Source: Chitinibacter bivalviorum
Lineage (GTDB): Bacteria > Pseudomonadota > Gammaproteobacteria > Burkholderiales > Chitinibacteraceae
Direction of reading: 5' to 3'
Length of the DNA stretch: 64,000 nucleotides
Assembly (NCBI RefSeq): GCF_013403565.1
Contig: NZ_CP058627.1
Span: 496,001 to 560,000, forward strand
Within the stretch, counting starts at the first letter, position 1. Each line of letters begins with the position of its first letter. The notes beneath the pieces are model-generated. The model was not told the DNA's origin. It did not search any database and saw only the letters and a program-made list of their open reading frames with translations. Below are positions 19,490 through 29,106 of the stretch, piece after piece. Both the position numbers and the translations under genes were made by a program.

Positions 19490-20761
19490 ATGTCTGATAA
19501 ACCTAGCGATAAACTTCTCTATTGTTCGTTTTGCGGCAAAAGCCAGCACGAAGTGCAAAAGCTCATTGCTGGCCCGCAAGTATTTATCTGCAATGAATGT
19601 ATTGAGCTGTGCACGGATGTGATTCAAGAAGAATCGGCGCAGCTTGGTGCCGTGGCGGCGCAAACTCCTGATGGCAAGCGTTTGCCGCTACCGACCGAGA
19701 TTCGTGATGTATTGAATCAATATGTTGTTGGTCAGGAACGCGCTAAAAAGATTTTGGCTGTTGCGGTATATAACCACTACAAACGCTTGTCTACCAAGGG
19801 TAAGGGCGGGGATGGTGAAGTTGAGCTGGCCAAGTCAAATATCCTGCTAATCGGCCCTACTGGTTCGGGTAAAACCTTGCTGGCGCAAACAATGGCGAAG
19901 ACATTGGATGTACCCTTCGTTATCGCAGATGCAACGACGCTGACTGAGGCGGGTTATGTGGGTGAGGACGTCGAGCACATCATTGCTAAATTATTGGCCC
20001 AGTGTGATTACGACGTTGAAAAAGCGCAACGTGGTATTGTTTACCTCGACGAGGTTGATAAGATTGCCCGTAAGTCTGAAAATCCGTCCATCACGCGAGA
20101 TGTTTCGGGTGAAGGTGTTCAGCAAGCCTTGCTCAAATTAATTGAGGGTACAGTTGCATCAGTGCCGCCGCACGGTGGTCGCAAACACCCAAATCAGGAT
20201 ATGCCTAAGGTTGATACAACCAATATCTTGTTCATTTGTGGTGGTGCTTTTGAAGGCTTGGATAAAATCATCCGCAATCGTTCAGTTAAAGGCGGGATTG
20301 GCTTTGGTGCGGAAGTGACCAGTAAAGATGAAAGCAAAGGCATTGGTGCTTTATTGCACGAAGTAGAGCCTGATGACTTGATTCGTTTTGGTTTGATCCC
20401 TGAGTTTGTTGGACGCTTGCCTGTGGTTGCAACTTTAGCTGAGCTCGATGAGGCAGCTTTGATTTCTATTCTGACCGAACCCAAAAACGCCCTGATCAAA
20501 CAATATCAAAAATTGTTTGAGATGGAAGACGTTGAGCTCGAGATTGAAGCTGAGGCATTGCTGGCTATTGCGAAAAAAGCGATGGAGCGCAAAACAGGTG
20601 CGCGTGGGTTGCGCTCGATTGTAGAGCAGACCCTACTCGATACGATGTTTGAATTGCCTGCAATGGAAGGTATTGCCAAAGTAGTGGTAACGCCTGATGT
20701 GATTTCAGGTAAAGCAAATCCAGTTTATGTACCAGTTGCGTCTGAAAAAACCGCTAGTTAA
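19490..20761 (+). CDS. clpX: ATP-dependent Clp protease ATPase subunit ClpX
   Basis: 423-aa AAA+ unfoldase. The N-terminal zinc-binding domain has C12, C15, C34 and C37 (YCSFCGK and ICNECIELC). Walker [13 protein letters not shown] (about residue 118) and Walker [11 protein letters not shown] are present, as are the pore loop GYVGEDVE and the C-terminal sensor ARGLRSIVE. The ClpP-docking loop IGFGAEV is retained. No strong Shine-Dalgarno precedes ATG 19490. Confidence 0.97.
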   Translation: MSDKPSDKLLYCSFCGKSQHEVQKLIAGPQVFICNECIELCTDVIQEESAQLGAVAAQTPDGKRLPLPTEIRDVLNQYVVGQERAKKILAVAVYNHYKRLSTKGKGGDGEVELAKSNILLIGPTGSGKTLLAQTMAKTLDVPFVIADATTLTEAGYVGEDVEHIIAKLLAQCDYDVEKAQRGIVYLDEVDKIARKSENPSITRDVSGEGVQQALLKLIEGTVASVPPHGGRKHPNQDMPKVDTTNILFICGGAFEGLDKIIRNRSVKGGIGFGAEVTSKDESKGIGALLHEVEPDDLIRFGLIPEFVGRLPVVATLAELDEAALISILTEPKNALIKQYQKLFEMEDVELEIEAEALLAIAKKAMERKTGARGLRSIVEQTLLDTMFELPAMEGIAKVVVTPDVISGKANPVYVPVASEKTAS

Positions 20762-20774
20762 GCATTGATCTCTA

Positions 20775-20823
20775 ACGCCCAGCCCCAATCAATCCAGATT
20801 GCGGCTGGGCGTATGTTTTTTTG
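20775..20823 (+). terminator. Intrinsic terminator after clpX
   Basis: Long stem ACGCCCAGCC / GGCTGGGCGT with an inner CAATC/GATTG helix, followed by TATG and seven T residues. It separates clpX from lon. Confidence 0.85.
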
Positions 20824-20890
20824 CAAGTCGATTGAATTAATCGCATCTAGCCCACATATTGTCTGTATATCTTCGATCAGGTCATAAAAA

Positions 20891-23305
20891 ATGTCTGAGC
20901 ACACATTATTACCAGCAGAATCAACTTCCTTTCCTGTCTTGCCATTACGTGATGTGGTCGTGTTTCCACATATGGTGATTCCTTTGTTTGTGGGGCGCCC
21001 AAAATCAATCAAAGCCCTCGAAGCTGCGATGGATTCAGGTAAGCATATTTTGCTGGTGGCACAAAAAAATGCAGCAAAAGATGAGCCAGCATTTGCAGAT
21101 ATTTATCCGATTGGTACCGTTGCAACGGTATTGCAATTATTGAAACTGCCTGATGGCACTGTGAAAGTGCTAGTGGAAGGCTTGCAGCGTGCTCAGGTTG
21201 AAGAGTTGCTTGATGATGATGGCTTTTATCGAGTGGTGGCAACCCCATTGCCGCCTGCGCCAGAGGACAGTAATGAAACTGAAGCTATGCGCCGGACTTT
21301 GCTCGCGCAATTCGATCAATATGTAAAACTGAATAAAAAAATTCCACCTGAAATTCTTTCTTCATTGGCTGGAATTGAAACTGCTGGCCGTTTGGCTGAC
21401 ACGGTTGCGGCACACTTGCCACTGAAATTAGAGCAAAAACAAGCCGTGCTCGAAATGGAAGATGTGTCGGCCCGCATGGATCATTTGCTCAAGCAGCTTG
21501 AGTCTGAGCTTGATATTTTGCAGGTCGAGAAACGCATCCGTGGGCGTGTCAAACGTCAAATGGAAAAAAGCCAGCGTGAATACTATTTGAATGAGCAGGT
21601 TAAGGCCATTCAAAAAGAGCTGGGTGAGCTTGATGAAAATGCCGATTTGGATGAACTTGAAAAGCGCATCAAAGCAGCAGGCATGAGCAAAGAAGCTCGG
21701 GAGAAGACTGATGGCGAGTTGAAAAAACTGCGCATGATGTCTCCTATGTCAGCCGAAGCGACTGTAGTGCGTAATTACATTGATACGATTTTGGCGCTTC
21801 CTTGGAAAAAGAAAACCAAAATTAGCAAAGACATTGCCGAAGCTGATCAGGTGCTCGATGCTGATCACTATGGCTTAGAAAAAGTCAAAGAGCGCATTGT
21901 TGAGTATTTGGCGGTACAAACGCGAGTTGAAAAGCTTAAAGCACCAATTTTGTGCTTAGTTGGCCCTCCTGGTGTAGGTAAAACTTCGCTGGGTGAAAGT
22001 ATTGCACGTGCTACGAATCGCAAATTTGTGCGCATGGCTTTGGGCGGTGTACGTGATGAAGCAGAGATTCGTGGTCATCGCCGTACTTATATAGGTTCGA
22101 TGCCAGGTAAAATTTTGCAAAGCATGACCAAGGTTGGCGTGAAAAACCCTTTGTTCTTGCTCGATGAAGTAGACAAGCTAGGTAGTGACTTCCGCGGCGA
22201 TCCATCTTCAGCCTTGCTGGAGGTCTTGGATCCAGAGCAAAATCATTCCTTCAGTGATCATTACTTAGAGGTCGATTACGACTTATCTGATGTAATGTTT
22301 GTGGCGACGGCGAACTCGCTCAATATCCCTGCGCCATTACTGGACCGGATGGAGATTATTCGACTTTCCGGGTATACCGAAGATGAAAAGGTCAATATTG
22401 CGCTGAAATACCTCGTTCCCAAGCAAATGAAGAATAACGGCGTTGCTGAGGGCGAATTGCAGATTGCAGATACCGCAGTGCGCGATATTATTCGCTACTA
22501 CACACGTGAAGCAGGTGTGCGTAGTTTGGATCGTGAAATAGCGAAAATTTGTCGCAAAGTAGTGAAGGCACTGCTGCTTAAGCCATCAGACAAAAAAATT
22601 ACTGTTAATGCGAAAAACCTCGATAAGTATTTGGGCGTTCATCGTTTTGAATTCGGCGTTGCAGAATTGAAAAACCAAATCGGTCAGGTGACAGGTTTGG
22701 CTTGGACTGAAGTTGGCGGCGAGTTACTGACTATCGAAACGGTAAAATTGCCAGGCAAAGGCAAAATGATCCAGACGGGGCAGCTCGGTGATGTGATGCA
22801 AGAATCCATACAAGCGGCCTTGTCAGTTGTGCGCTCGCGTGCAATTAGCTTGGGGATTGACCCTGAGTTTTACCAGAAAAACGATATGCACATTCACCTG
22901 CCTGAAGGTGCAACACCAAAAGATGGCCCATCAGCTGGTATTGCTATCGCAACCGCATTGACCTCTGTGTTGACGGGTATACCCGTACGCTGCGATGTTG
23001 CAATGACGGGTGAAATTACCTTGCGCGGTGAAGTCTTGCCAATTGGTGGATTGAAAGAAAAACTGCTCGCGGCACATCGCGGCGGGATCAAACAAGTCTT
23101 AATTCCAGAAGGAAATGTCAAAGACCTGATTGAAATACCCGACAATGTCAAACGAGGGCTTGCTATTCACTCGGTCAAGTGGTTTGATGAGGTGTTGGCC
23201 TATGCGCTGGAACGGATGCCAGTAGCTACCGTTGAGGCGGCGAGTGCTGAAGAGGCATTGGCAGCGCCAAACGTTGACACAAACCAACACAGCCTTAAGC
23301 ATTAA
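20891..23305 (+). CDS. lon: ATP-dependent protease Lon
   Basis: 804-aa AAA+ serine protease of regulators and misfolded proteins. N-terminal LAN substrate domain ([20 protein letters not shown]), central ATPase with Walker [12 protein letters not shown] and Walker [12 protein letters not shown], and C-terminal protease with catalytic Ser681 in PKDGPSAG and Lys724 in [10 protein letters not shown] (E. coli Ser679/Lys722). ATG 20891 lies ten bases after an AGGT. I see no clear heat-shock promoter in the 70-bp upstream stretch. Confidence 0.97.
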   Translation: MSEHTLLPAESTSFPVLPLRDVVVFPHMVIPLFVGRPKSIKALEAAMDSGKHILLVAQKNAAKDEPAFADIYPIGTVATVLQLLKLPDGTVKVLVEGLQRAQVEELLDDDGFYRVVATPLPPAPEDSNETEAMRRTLLAQFDQYVKLNKKIPPEILSSLAGIETAGRLADTVAAHLPLKLEQKQAVLEMEDVSARMDHLLKQLESELDILQVEKRIRGRVKRQMEKSQREYYLNEQVKAIQKELGELDENADLDELEKRIKAAGMSKEAREKTDGELKKLRMMSPMSAEATVVRNYIDTILALPWKKKTKISKDIAEADQVLDADHYGLEKVKERIVEYLAVQTRVEKLKAPILCLVGPPGVGKTSLGESIARATNRKFVRMALGGVRDEAEIRGHRRTYIGSMPGKILQSMTKVGVKNPLFLLDEVDKLGSDFRGDPSSALLEVLDPEQNHSFSDHYLEVDYDLSDVMFVATANSLNIPAPLLDRMEIIRLSGYTEDEKVNIALKYLVPKQMKNNGVAEGELQIADTAVRDIIRYYTREAGVRSLDREIAKICRKVVKALLLKPSDKKITVNAKNLDKYLGVHRFEFGVAELKNQIGQVTGLAWTEVGGELLTIETVKLPGKGKMIQTGQLGDVMQESIQAALSVVRSRAISLGIDPEFYQKNDMHIHLPEGATPKDGPSAGIAIATALTSVLTGIPVRCDVAMTGEITLRGEVLPIGGLKEKLLAAHRGGIKQVLIPEGNVKDLIEIPDNVKRGLAIHSVKWFDEVLAYALERMPVATVEAASAEEALAAPNVDTNQHSLKH

Positions 23306-23335
23306 TTGACACTTATTTTGGGGTCTTGATATAAA
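23306..23335 (+). promoter_or_regulatory. Strong promoter of hupB
   Basis: -35 TTGACA (perfect, 23306-23311) immediately after the lon stop, 18-bp spacer and -10 TATAAA (23330-23335). It would give hupB its own high expression, independent of lon. Confidence 0.7.
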
Positions 23336-23389
23336 CATCAAGCAATGCACCAACCAGATTCATCTAATCAAAATTGAAAGGGGATGTAA

Positions 23390-23662
23390 GTGAATAAATC
23401 GGAACTCATCGACGCGATCGCCGAATCAGCAGGTCTGTCTAAAGCCGCTGCTGGTAAAGCTCTGGATGCAACCGTAGAAGCGATCTCCAACGCGCTTAAA
23501 AGTGGCGAAGAAGTAACGCTGGTTGGTTTTGGTTCTTTCTACGTGTCAGAGCGTGAAGAGCGTACTGGCCGTAACCCACGTACTGGCGAATCAATCAAGA
23601 TCGCAGCTGCAAAACAGCCAAAATTCCGCGCTGGTAAATCATTGAAAGATGCGGTTCAATAA
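23390..23662 (+). CDS. hupB: DNA-binding protein HU
   Basis: 90-aa nucleoid protein that bends DNA. N-terminus [23 protein letters not shown]-binding arm signature [18 protein letters not shown] and [15 protein letters not shown]. The start codon is GTG at 23390 with a good Shine-Dalgarno AAGGGGA. Placed between lon and ppiD as in E. coli, but here tRNA-Asp lies between hupB and ppiD. Confidence 0.97.
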   Translation: MNKSELIDAIAESAGLSKAAAGKALDATVEAISNALKSGEEVTLVGFGSFYVSEREERTGRNPRTGESIKIAAAKQPKFRAGKSLKDAVQ

Positions 23663-23715
23663 TTGACCGTATCGACTCCCACTCATTGCTAAAGTGCGAT
23701 CGGGTGATGAGTTAA

Positions 23716-23792
23716 GGAGTGGTAGTTCAGTTGGTTAGAATACCGGCCTGTCACGCCGGGGGTCGCGGGTTCGAGTCCCGTCCACTCCGCCA
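23716..23792 (+). tRNA. tRNA-Asp (GUC)
   Basis: 77-nt tRNA. Acceptor GGAGTGG pairs with CCACTCC, discriminator G, CCA encoded. Anticodon stem CCGGC/GCCGG with loop CTGTCAC gives anticodon GTC. It lies 53 bp after hupB with no separate promoter seen, so it may share the hupB transcript. Confidence 0.97.
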
Positions 23793-23799
23793 ATATCAC

Positions 23800-23831
23800 A
23801 AGGGCAAACGTTAAGTTTGCCCTTTTGTTTT
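23800..23831 (+). terminator. Intrinsic terminator after tRNA-Asp
   Basis: Stem AAGGGCAAAC / GTTTGCCCTT with loop GTTAA followed by TTGTTTT, directly behind tRNA-Asp. Confidence 0.88.
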
Positions 23832-23915
23832 ATGCACAGAATGTTGCAACTCTTACAGACATAAGTGGCGCAATCTGGCATGATAACGCGCATGTAAAGC
23901 AGGAGTGCGTAGTCC

Positions 23916-25751
23916 ATGTTTGAATTTGTTCACAATAATAAAACCGCAGTTCAGATTGTATTGGGTTTGGTTTCTGCAGGTTTGGTCATTGGTTTTGGCT
24001 TGAGCGGTTATAGCGCGATGGGCGAGAGTGACAATTACCTCGCAAAAGTTGGTAAAACTCAAATTACTGAGCGCCAGTTAGCTGAAGCGATTGGCAATCA
24101 AGCTGTACCAGACGATATGAAGCCGATGGTTGTTGAACAATTGGTTAGCCAGCAATTGTTGCAAGAAAAAGCCCAACAATTGCGTATGACTGTGCCAGAC
24201 GCTGTATTGCGTGAAGCGATTGGTAGCATCCCCGCATTTCAAGTTGATGGAAAATTTGATTCAAAACGCTATCAAGAGTTATTAGCCGCGCAGCAAATGA
24301 CGCCCACTCAATTTGAAGATAAATTGAAGAAAGATTTGGTATTGCGCCAGCTGATGGATGGCGTGATGCAAACCGGCTTTGTTTCAAATTCTGAGTTGCA
24401 ACGCTTAAATAGCTTGATGGGCGATAAGCGTGAAGTGAGTGTTGCTACGCTATCTCCTGAGCAATATCTGGCGAAAGTAAGCGTTTCAGATGCTGAGATC
24501 AAACAATATTACGATGCAAATCTAACGCAATTTAAAGCCCCAGAAATGGTTAAGCTCGAATATGTGAGCTATTCACAAGCTGATTTGGCTGCTCAGCAGA
24601 CGGTATCAGATGCTGAAGTGCAAAAGTACTTTGATGAGCATAAGAGTGAGCTGGCGAAAGAAGAGCGAAAAGTGCGTCATATTTTGCTCACCGCACCAAA
24701 AGACATGAAAGCGGATGACAAAGCGAAAGTGCGTCAACAGGCTGAAGTTATTCTGCTTGAAGTGAAAAAGAACCCTGCGCAGTTTTCTGCTATCGCTAAA
24801 GCTAAATCACAGGATCCTGGTTCTGCCGCCAACGGTGGTGACTTGGGTTACTTTGCCAAAGGTGCGATGGTTAAGCCTTTTGAAGAGGTTGCATTTAAAC
24901 TCAAAAAAGGTGAAATTAGCGGCATTGTAGAAAGTGATTTTGGTTTCCACATTTTAGTTTTGGATGATGTAAAAGGCGCGAGTCTGGCCGATGTGAAACC
25001 GCAGATCGAACAAAAAATAAAGCAAGATAAAGCGCAAGTTGCTTATCAAGCTCAGGTAGATAAGTTTAGCGAATTAGTTTATCAGCAAGCCGATAGCCTG
25101 AAACCTGCCGCTGATGCCTTGAAATTGAAAGTAGTTCAAAGTGGCTGGGTAACGCGTAAAGCCGCTGAAGAGCCATTGCTCAATAACCCTAAACTGATCG
25201 AAGCGGTATTCTCGGATGATGTTTTGAAAAAGAAACACAACTCTGAAGCCATCGAAGTGGGTCGCGATCAACTGGTTTCTGCCCGCCTATTGGAATATAA
25301 ACCATCACAAACACAGGCTTTAGCAGATGTATCAGCTGTGATTTCTAGCAAACTGAAGTTAGAAAAAGCGGCAAAACTGTTGGCCAGTGATGGCGAGGCT
25401 AAACTTAAGGCGCTCAATGCAGGTAATGCAGTTGAATTAGCTTGGGGAGAGGCAAAACCCTTCAGCAGAATTGGTGAGCAAGGCGTTGCAGAGGCTGATT
25501 TAAAAGCCATTTTCAAGGCTGATAACAGCAAGCCCGTTTATGTGGGTGCCAATGTACCCAATCGAGGTTATGTTTTCTATAAAGTAGGCAATAGCGTGGC
25601 TGCGCCAGCATTGACGCCAGAAAACAAATTCCGTATGGGCGAGAGCTTGGCCAAGATGTACGGTCAGGTTGAGCTTACTGCGTATCTCGATTCCCTGAAG
25701 AAAGATATCAAAGTGCAATACAGTCATCGACTGAAAAAGTCAGTTGAATAA
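23916..25751 (+). CDS. ppiD: Peptidyl-prolyl cis-trans isomerase PpiD
   Basis: 611-aa periplasmic folding factor anchored in the inner membrane near the Sec translocon. The N-terminal anchor is residues about 11-34 (TAVQIVLGLVSAGLVIGFGL). SurA-like N-terminal helices follow (QLAEAIGNQ, FQVDGKFDSKRYQELLA). A parvulin domain at about 250-350 shows RKVRHILLTAP, AKSQDPGSAANGGDLGYFAK and ESDFGFHILVLDDV. AGGAG precedes ATG 23916. Its position after hupB supports the assignment. Confidence 0.94.
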   Translation: MFEFVHNNKTAVQIVLGLVSAGLVIGFGLSGYSAMGESDNYLAKVGKTQITERQLAEAIGNQAVPDDMKPMVVEQLVSQQLLQEKAQQLRMTVPDAVLREAIGSIPAFQVDGKFDSKRYQELLAAQQMTPTQFEDKLKKDLVLRQLMDGVMQTGFVSNSELQRLNSLMGDKREVSVATLSPEQYLAKVSVSDAEIKQYYDANLTQFKAPEMVKLEYVSYSQADLAAQQTVSDAEVQKYFDEHKSELAKEERKVRHILLTAPKDMKADDKAKVRQQAEVILLEVKKNPAQFSAIAKAKSQDPGSAANGGDLGYFAKGAMVKPFEEVAFKLKKGEISGIVESDFGFHILVLDDVKGASLADVKPQIEQKIKQDKAQVAYQAQVDKFSELVYQQADSLKPAADALKLKVVQSGWVTRKAAEEPLLNNPKLIEAVFSDDVLKKKHNSEAIEVGRDQLVSARLLEYKPSQTQALADVSAVISSKLKLEKAAKLLASDGEAKLKALNAGNAVELAWGEAKPFSRIGEQGVAEADLKAIFKADNSKPVYVGANVPNRGYVFYKVGNSVAAPALTPENKFRMGESLAKMYGQVELTAYLDSLKKDIKVQYSHRLKKSVE

Positions 25752-25752
25752 T

Positions 25753-25784
25753 AAAAAGCCCAGCATTCGCTGGGCTTTTTATTT
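25753..25784. terminator. Bidirectional intrinsic terminator
   Basis: Stem AAAAAGCCCAGC / GCTGGGCTTTTT with loop ATTC, between convergent ppiD (+) and the enoyl-CoA hydratase gene (-). Confidence 0.9.
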
Positions 25785-26574
25785 AACTGGCTAACCAGTT
25801 AGGATCACATTGATTGAGATACGCCTGCAAGCCTTCCTGTGCTTCTTCGTGTGTTCGAATATGCGCCATTCTATGTGCGGTATCGGAGAGCATTGCATCA
25901 TCGATTGGACGATGTTCAACCGAGGTAATAAAGCGTTTTGCAGCAGTTAAAGCGTGCGGGCTATTTTTGATTAATTCTGAGACCCAAAGATCGACTTGAT
26001 TTTGGGCTTCTTGCGCCGAAGGTGGGCATTCGTGAATTAAGCCAAGTCGCTGAGCGGTGGTTGGGTTGAATTTTTCAGTGCTCAAGAAATAGCGCCTAGC
26101 CGCGCTGCTGCCAATCTTATTGATCACATAAGGACCAAATACGGCGGGGATTAAGCCTAGGCGAGTATCTGGAATGCTAAACCAGCTATTGGGGGTGCAG
26201 ACTGCCATATCACAGCAAGAAATTAAACCAATGCCAGTGCCGATTGCGGGGCCATTGATATGGGCAATCGTGGGGATGGGAAGTCGATCGAGCGTGCGCA
26301 GTAGGCGAGCAATATGTAAGGCATCTTCAAAGTTATGATCGGGCCCAGCTTTTGAGCCACGAAGCATCCATTGATGATCGGTTCCGGCACAGAAAAAATC
26401 ACCAGAGCCCGTTAAGATCAATACGCGAGCGGATGAGTTTTGACTGATCGCCGCTAAGGTTGCGGTCAGCTCGGCAACCATAATCTCATTGATGGCATTA
26501 CAAACTTCTGGGCGCTGTAAACTCAGGGTAACGACGCCTGTTTCGCTCATTTGACAAAGGATCGTATCGCTCAT
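25783..26574 (-). CDS. Enoyl-CoA hydratase/isomerase family protein (LiuC-like)
   Basis: 263-aa crotonase-fold protein. FFCAGTDHQWM (about residues 60-70) and GPAIGTGIGLISCCDMA (about 108-124) form the CoA-binding oxyanion hole. RLGLIPAVFGPYVINKIG and ARRYFLSTEKF resemble methylglutaconyl-CoA hydratase (LiuC) of leucine/isoprenoid catabolism. No other liu genes flank it, so the substrate is open. AAGGAG lies 7 nt before ATG 26574. The C-terminal ..EEAQEGLQAYL.. tail is usual. Confidence 0.85.
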   Translation of the reverse strand: MSDTILCQMSETGVVTLSLQRPEVCNAINEIMVAELTATLAAISQNSSARVLILTGSGDFFCAGTDHQWMLRGSKAGPDHNFEDALHIARLLRTLDRLPIPTIAHINGPAIGTGIGLISCCDMAVCTPNSWFSIPDTRLGLIPAVFGPYVINKIGSSAARRYFLSTEKFNPTTAQRLGLIHECPPSAQEAQNQVDLWVSELIKNSPHALTAAKRFITSVEHRPIDDAMLSDTAHRMAHIRTHEEAQEGLQAYLNQCDPNWLAS

Positions 26575-26828
26575 TGACTGGCTCCTTCTCGCCGATGGCT
26601 ACTTTGAGTTAAGCGGCAGGGGGTATGCCCAGCGCAGTAGTATGTTGCAATGCAATGTACACTGCCTCTACGGTTTAGTGCAAAATTGAGTACTTAGCCA
26701 GATATTTTCCGCACAATGTAATGACTAGTATTTCGAGACAAAATAATTGTTTGAAAGCTAGGCTGGATAGAGCGTAAAATCCTCGACCTTATTCGCCAAG
26801 CGAATGGTCTGTAACGAGGGAGTTTTTC

Positions 26829-27167
26829 ATGAACGCAATAGCGCAGAGCAATGCGCCGTCACAAGATTCTCGCAATATCGCGGTATTGGTGTATCTACTG
26901 ACGATATTTTTTAGCTTTATCCCTGGTTTAGTCATCTTCATCCTGAAAAAAGAGGATGAGTTTATTTTTGATGCGGGTAAAGAAGCGCTAAATTGGTCGA
27001 TTACGCTGATGTTGGCCTCCCTGATTTTAGGTTGGATTCCAATATTAGGCTGGATGATGTTGGGCGTTTTATGGGTTTGTAATATTGTCTGCAGTATTCT
27101 GGGCGCTCTTAATGCGAGTAAAGGCCTGTTTTATCGTTACCCATTTACTTTGCGTTTGATTGCTTAA
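26829..27167 (+). CDS. DUF4870 family membrane protein
   Basis: 112-aa small membrane protein of the DUF4870/Tic20-like group. Three hydrophobic segments: about residues 17-38 (NIAVLVYLLTIFFSFIPGLV), 53-72 and 76-98. The conserved D-G/A-K-E-A-L-N-W motif is FDAGKEALNWSI. Function is unknown. GAGGGAG precedes ATG 26829. The stop overlaps the ATG of the next gene (TAATG), so the two are translated together. Confidence 0.85.
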   Translation: MNAIAQSNAPSQDSRNIAVLVYLLTIFFSFIPGLVIFILKKEDEFIFDAGKEALNWSITLMLASLILGWIPILGWMMLGVLWVCNIVCSILGALNASKGLFYRYPFTLRLIA

Positions 27168-28000
27168 TGAAATATTTGAGTGTGCTTTTTTGTTTTCTTG
27201 CTGGATCATCGTTGGCCAATTCTGTCTCGATGTCGGTTGGGAAGGCGCGTTTGAATGGTGAGTATTTTGCCGCCCCCAAAGCGCCTGCGCCGGCCGTGGT
27301 CTTGTTGCCTGGCTGTGGTGGGCTCTATGCCAAGGATAAGCAGCCTGCAGTGCGTTACGCCAGAATGGCGAGCCAGTTACAAGAGTTAGGATTTGCAGTG
27401 TTGATGCTCAATCCTGAGCGGTCAATCACGCTTAAAAACCGTTGCCAAGTGAGCAATATTCAGCAACAAAAAAAAGAAATGAAACGTCGCGCCAATGAGG
27501 CGCAGCTGGCCATTACTTGGCTGAAGGCTCGGCGCGATATTGATTCCAACCGAATCGCGGTCGTCGGTTGGGATAATGGTGCATCTGCTGCTTTATCACT
27601 GCTTAATCGCACCAATCCTGGCGTTCGATCTGCCGTCGTGTTTTATCCAAATTGTCGGCTTTTGCTCGGCGCGGATTTCAGAGTGGCGGCACCAACTATT
27701 TTATTAACGGGTGAACGCGATACGCTCACGCCGTATGCGCAATGCACGGAGTTGAGCCGTATTTCGGGTCAAAGCCTATTCCATCTAGTGAGCTACCCCA
27801 ATGCGCGGCATGATTTTGACTTAATGCTCGATCATTTGGAGGATGAAGCACTCAACCTGCCAAAAAATCATTTGGCGCTAGATGTCATTGCTGAGTCTGA
27901 TTCAGCGCAAGATGCATGGCGGCGCACATATAAATGGTTGTCGCGCTGGTTTGACCCCGAGCGGAGTATGGAAGGGGTGCCTCCGCGGAATCTGCAGTAG
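27167..28000 (+). CDS. Secreted dienelactone-hydrolase-family protein with Asp in the nucleophile elbow
   Basis: 277-aa alpha/beta hydrolase with an N-terminal signal peptide (MKYLSVLFCFLAGSSLANS), so probably periplasmic. AVVLLPGCGGLYAKDKQ gives the oxyanion loop. The nucleophile elbow reads VVGWDNGASA: position 136, usually Ser or Cys in this family, is Asp. D185 (TGERDTLTPY) and H215 (NARHDFD) complete a possible Asp-Asp-His triad. A G-x-D-x-G elbow is typical of haloalkane dehalogenases and epoxide hydrolases, but the rest resembles COG0412 proteins. Either the chemistry has changed or the site is inactive. It is coupled to the DUF4870 gene. Confidence 0.8.
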   Translation: MKYLSVLFCFLAGSSLANSVSMSVGKARLNGEYFAAPKAPAPAVVLLPGCGGLYAKDKQPAVRYARMASQLQELGFAVLMLNPERSITLKNRCQVSNIQQQKKEMKRRANEAQLAITWLKARRDIDSNRIAVVGWDNGASAALSLLNRTNPGVRSAVVFYPNCRLLLGADFRVAAPTILLTGERDTLTPYAQCTELSRISGQSLFHLVSYPNARHDFDLMLDHLEDEALNLPKNHLALDVIAESDSAQDAWRRTYKWLSRWFDPERSMEGVPPRNLQ

Positions 28001-28130
28001 TGTTGATAGCGAGCTATGCATCAAAGTTGCTTGAGAATGAGCAATATTTACCGCGTCAACGAGTGGAAGCCTGTAAGTGTTGGCTTTAATTGCAGTAAAA
28101 TAGCGGACTAAGTTTGAGGAGCAATGACTG

Positions 28131-29030
28131 ATGAGCAATATCGATTATTCAACAATTCTGACTGGCATTGAGGGTGTGCGTATTGTTTCGTCCAACGAAA
28201 AATATGCGCAATCTGGCGCAGGCTTGCCAATCGTCGTGGTTGAAAACCAGCTGGGCTCTGCAAGTTTAGCTTTGCAAGGCTGCCATTTGCTCTCGTTTGT
28301 TCCTGCTCATGGCAACGATTTACTGTGGCTTTCCCCCTTGGCGAGCTTTGACCCTGATAAAGCAATTCGTGGTGGAATACCATTGTGTTTACCATGGTTT
28401 GGTGGCCATCCTGCTGGCTTGCAATCACATGGCTTTGCGCGCACCAGTGACTGGACCCTAGAAAAAGCGAGCAATCAGCCTGATGGCTCGACATTGCTGA
28501 TTTTAAGTTTGAGTAGCACAACTGAAACCTTGGCGATGTGGCCACATGCTTTCCGCTTCGAGATGCAAATTGAAGTAGGGACTGAACTCAAGCTCACATT
28601 AAATGTCGATAACCTGAGTGATACCCCCGCACCGTTTACGTATGCATTCCATACCTACTTTGCTGTTGATGACTATACCCAGTGTCCAATTCTAGGATTG
28701 GAAGATTTAACCTATATCGACACAGTGGGTGAAGTACGTCGCCTGCCGCAAGAGGGGACTTTACAGCTCACTGGCCACACCGATCGCGTGTATTTGGATG
28801 TGCCTGAGGCGCAAACCATTGTCGATGGCGCGCGCCAAATTCATATACACGGTACGGCAAAAAGCGCAATTGTTTGGAATGCGGCAGAACATGCTCTGAA
28901 TATCGCAGACATAGGTCCAGCTTATACTCGCTATGTGTGCGTGGAGCGCGGTGATGTGTTTGATAATGCGCTGACGATCGCCCCACAATCTCGTTTTAGC
29001 TCAGTGATGACGTTGTCTGAAACACGTTAA
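28131..29030 (+). CDS. yeaD: D-hexose-6-phosphate mutarotase (YeaD family)
   Basis: 299-aa aldose-1-epimerase-like enzyme that interconverts anomers of glucose-6-phosphate. Family blocks: AIRGGIPLCLPWFGGHP, QSHGFARTSDW (substrate His), FTYAFHTYFAVDD and YVCVERGDVFDNALTI (catalytic Glu in CVERG). GAGGAG is about 10 nt before ATG 28131. An out-of-frame ATG at 28124 is not used. A terminator follows the gene. Confidence 0.88.
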   Translation: MSNIDYSTILTGIEGVRIVSSNEKYAQSGAGLPIVVVENQLGSASLALQGCHLLSFVPAHGNDLLWLSPLASFDPDKAIRGGIPLCLPWFGGHPAGLQSHGFARTSDWTLEKASNQPDGSTLLILSLSSTTETLAMWPHAFRFEMQIEVGTELKLTLNVDNLSDTPAPFTYAFHTYFAVDDYTQCPILGLEDLTYIDTVGEVRRLPQEGTLQLTGHTDRVYLDVPEAQTIVDGARQIHIHGTAKSAIVWNAAEHALNIADIGPAYTRYVCVERGDVFDNALTIAPQSRFSSVMTLSETR

Positions 29031-29064
29031 TTGGCTACGCTTGGGCTGATGGCCTAGTTATCAA

Positions 29065-29094
29065 AACGCCCGTTGTTGACCGGGCGTTTTTTTT
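29065..29094 (+). terminator. Intrinsic terminator after yeaD
   Basis: Stem AACGCCCG / CGGGCGTT with 8-nt loop, then a run of T. It lies just upstream of the ubiD start. Confidence 0.85.
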
Positions 29095-29106
29095 GGATGG
29101 ATAACG

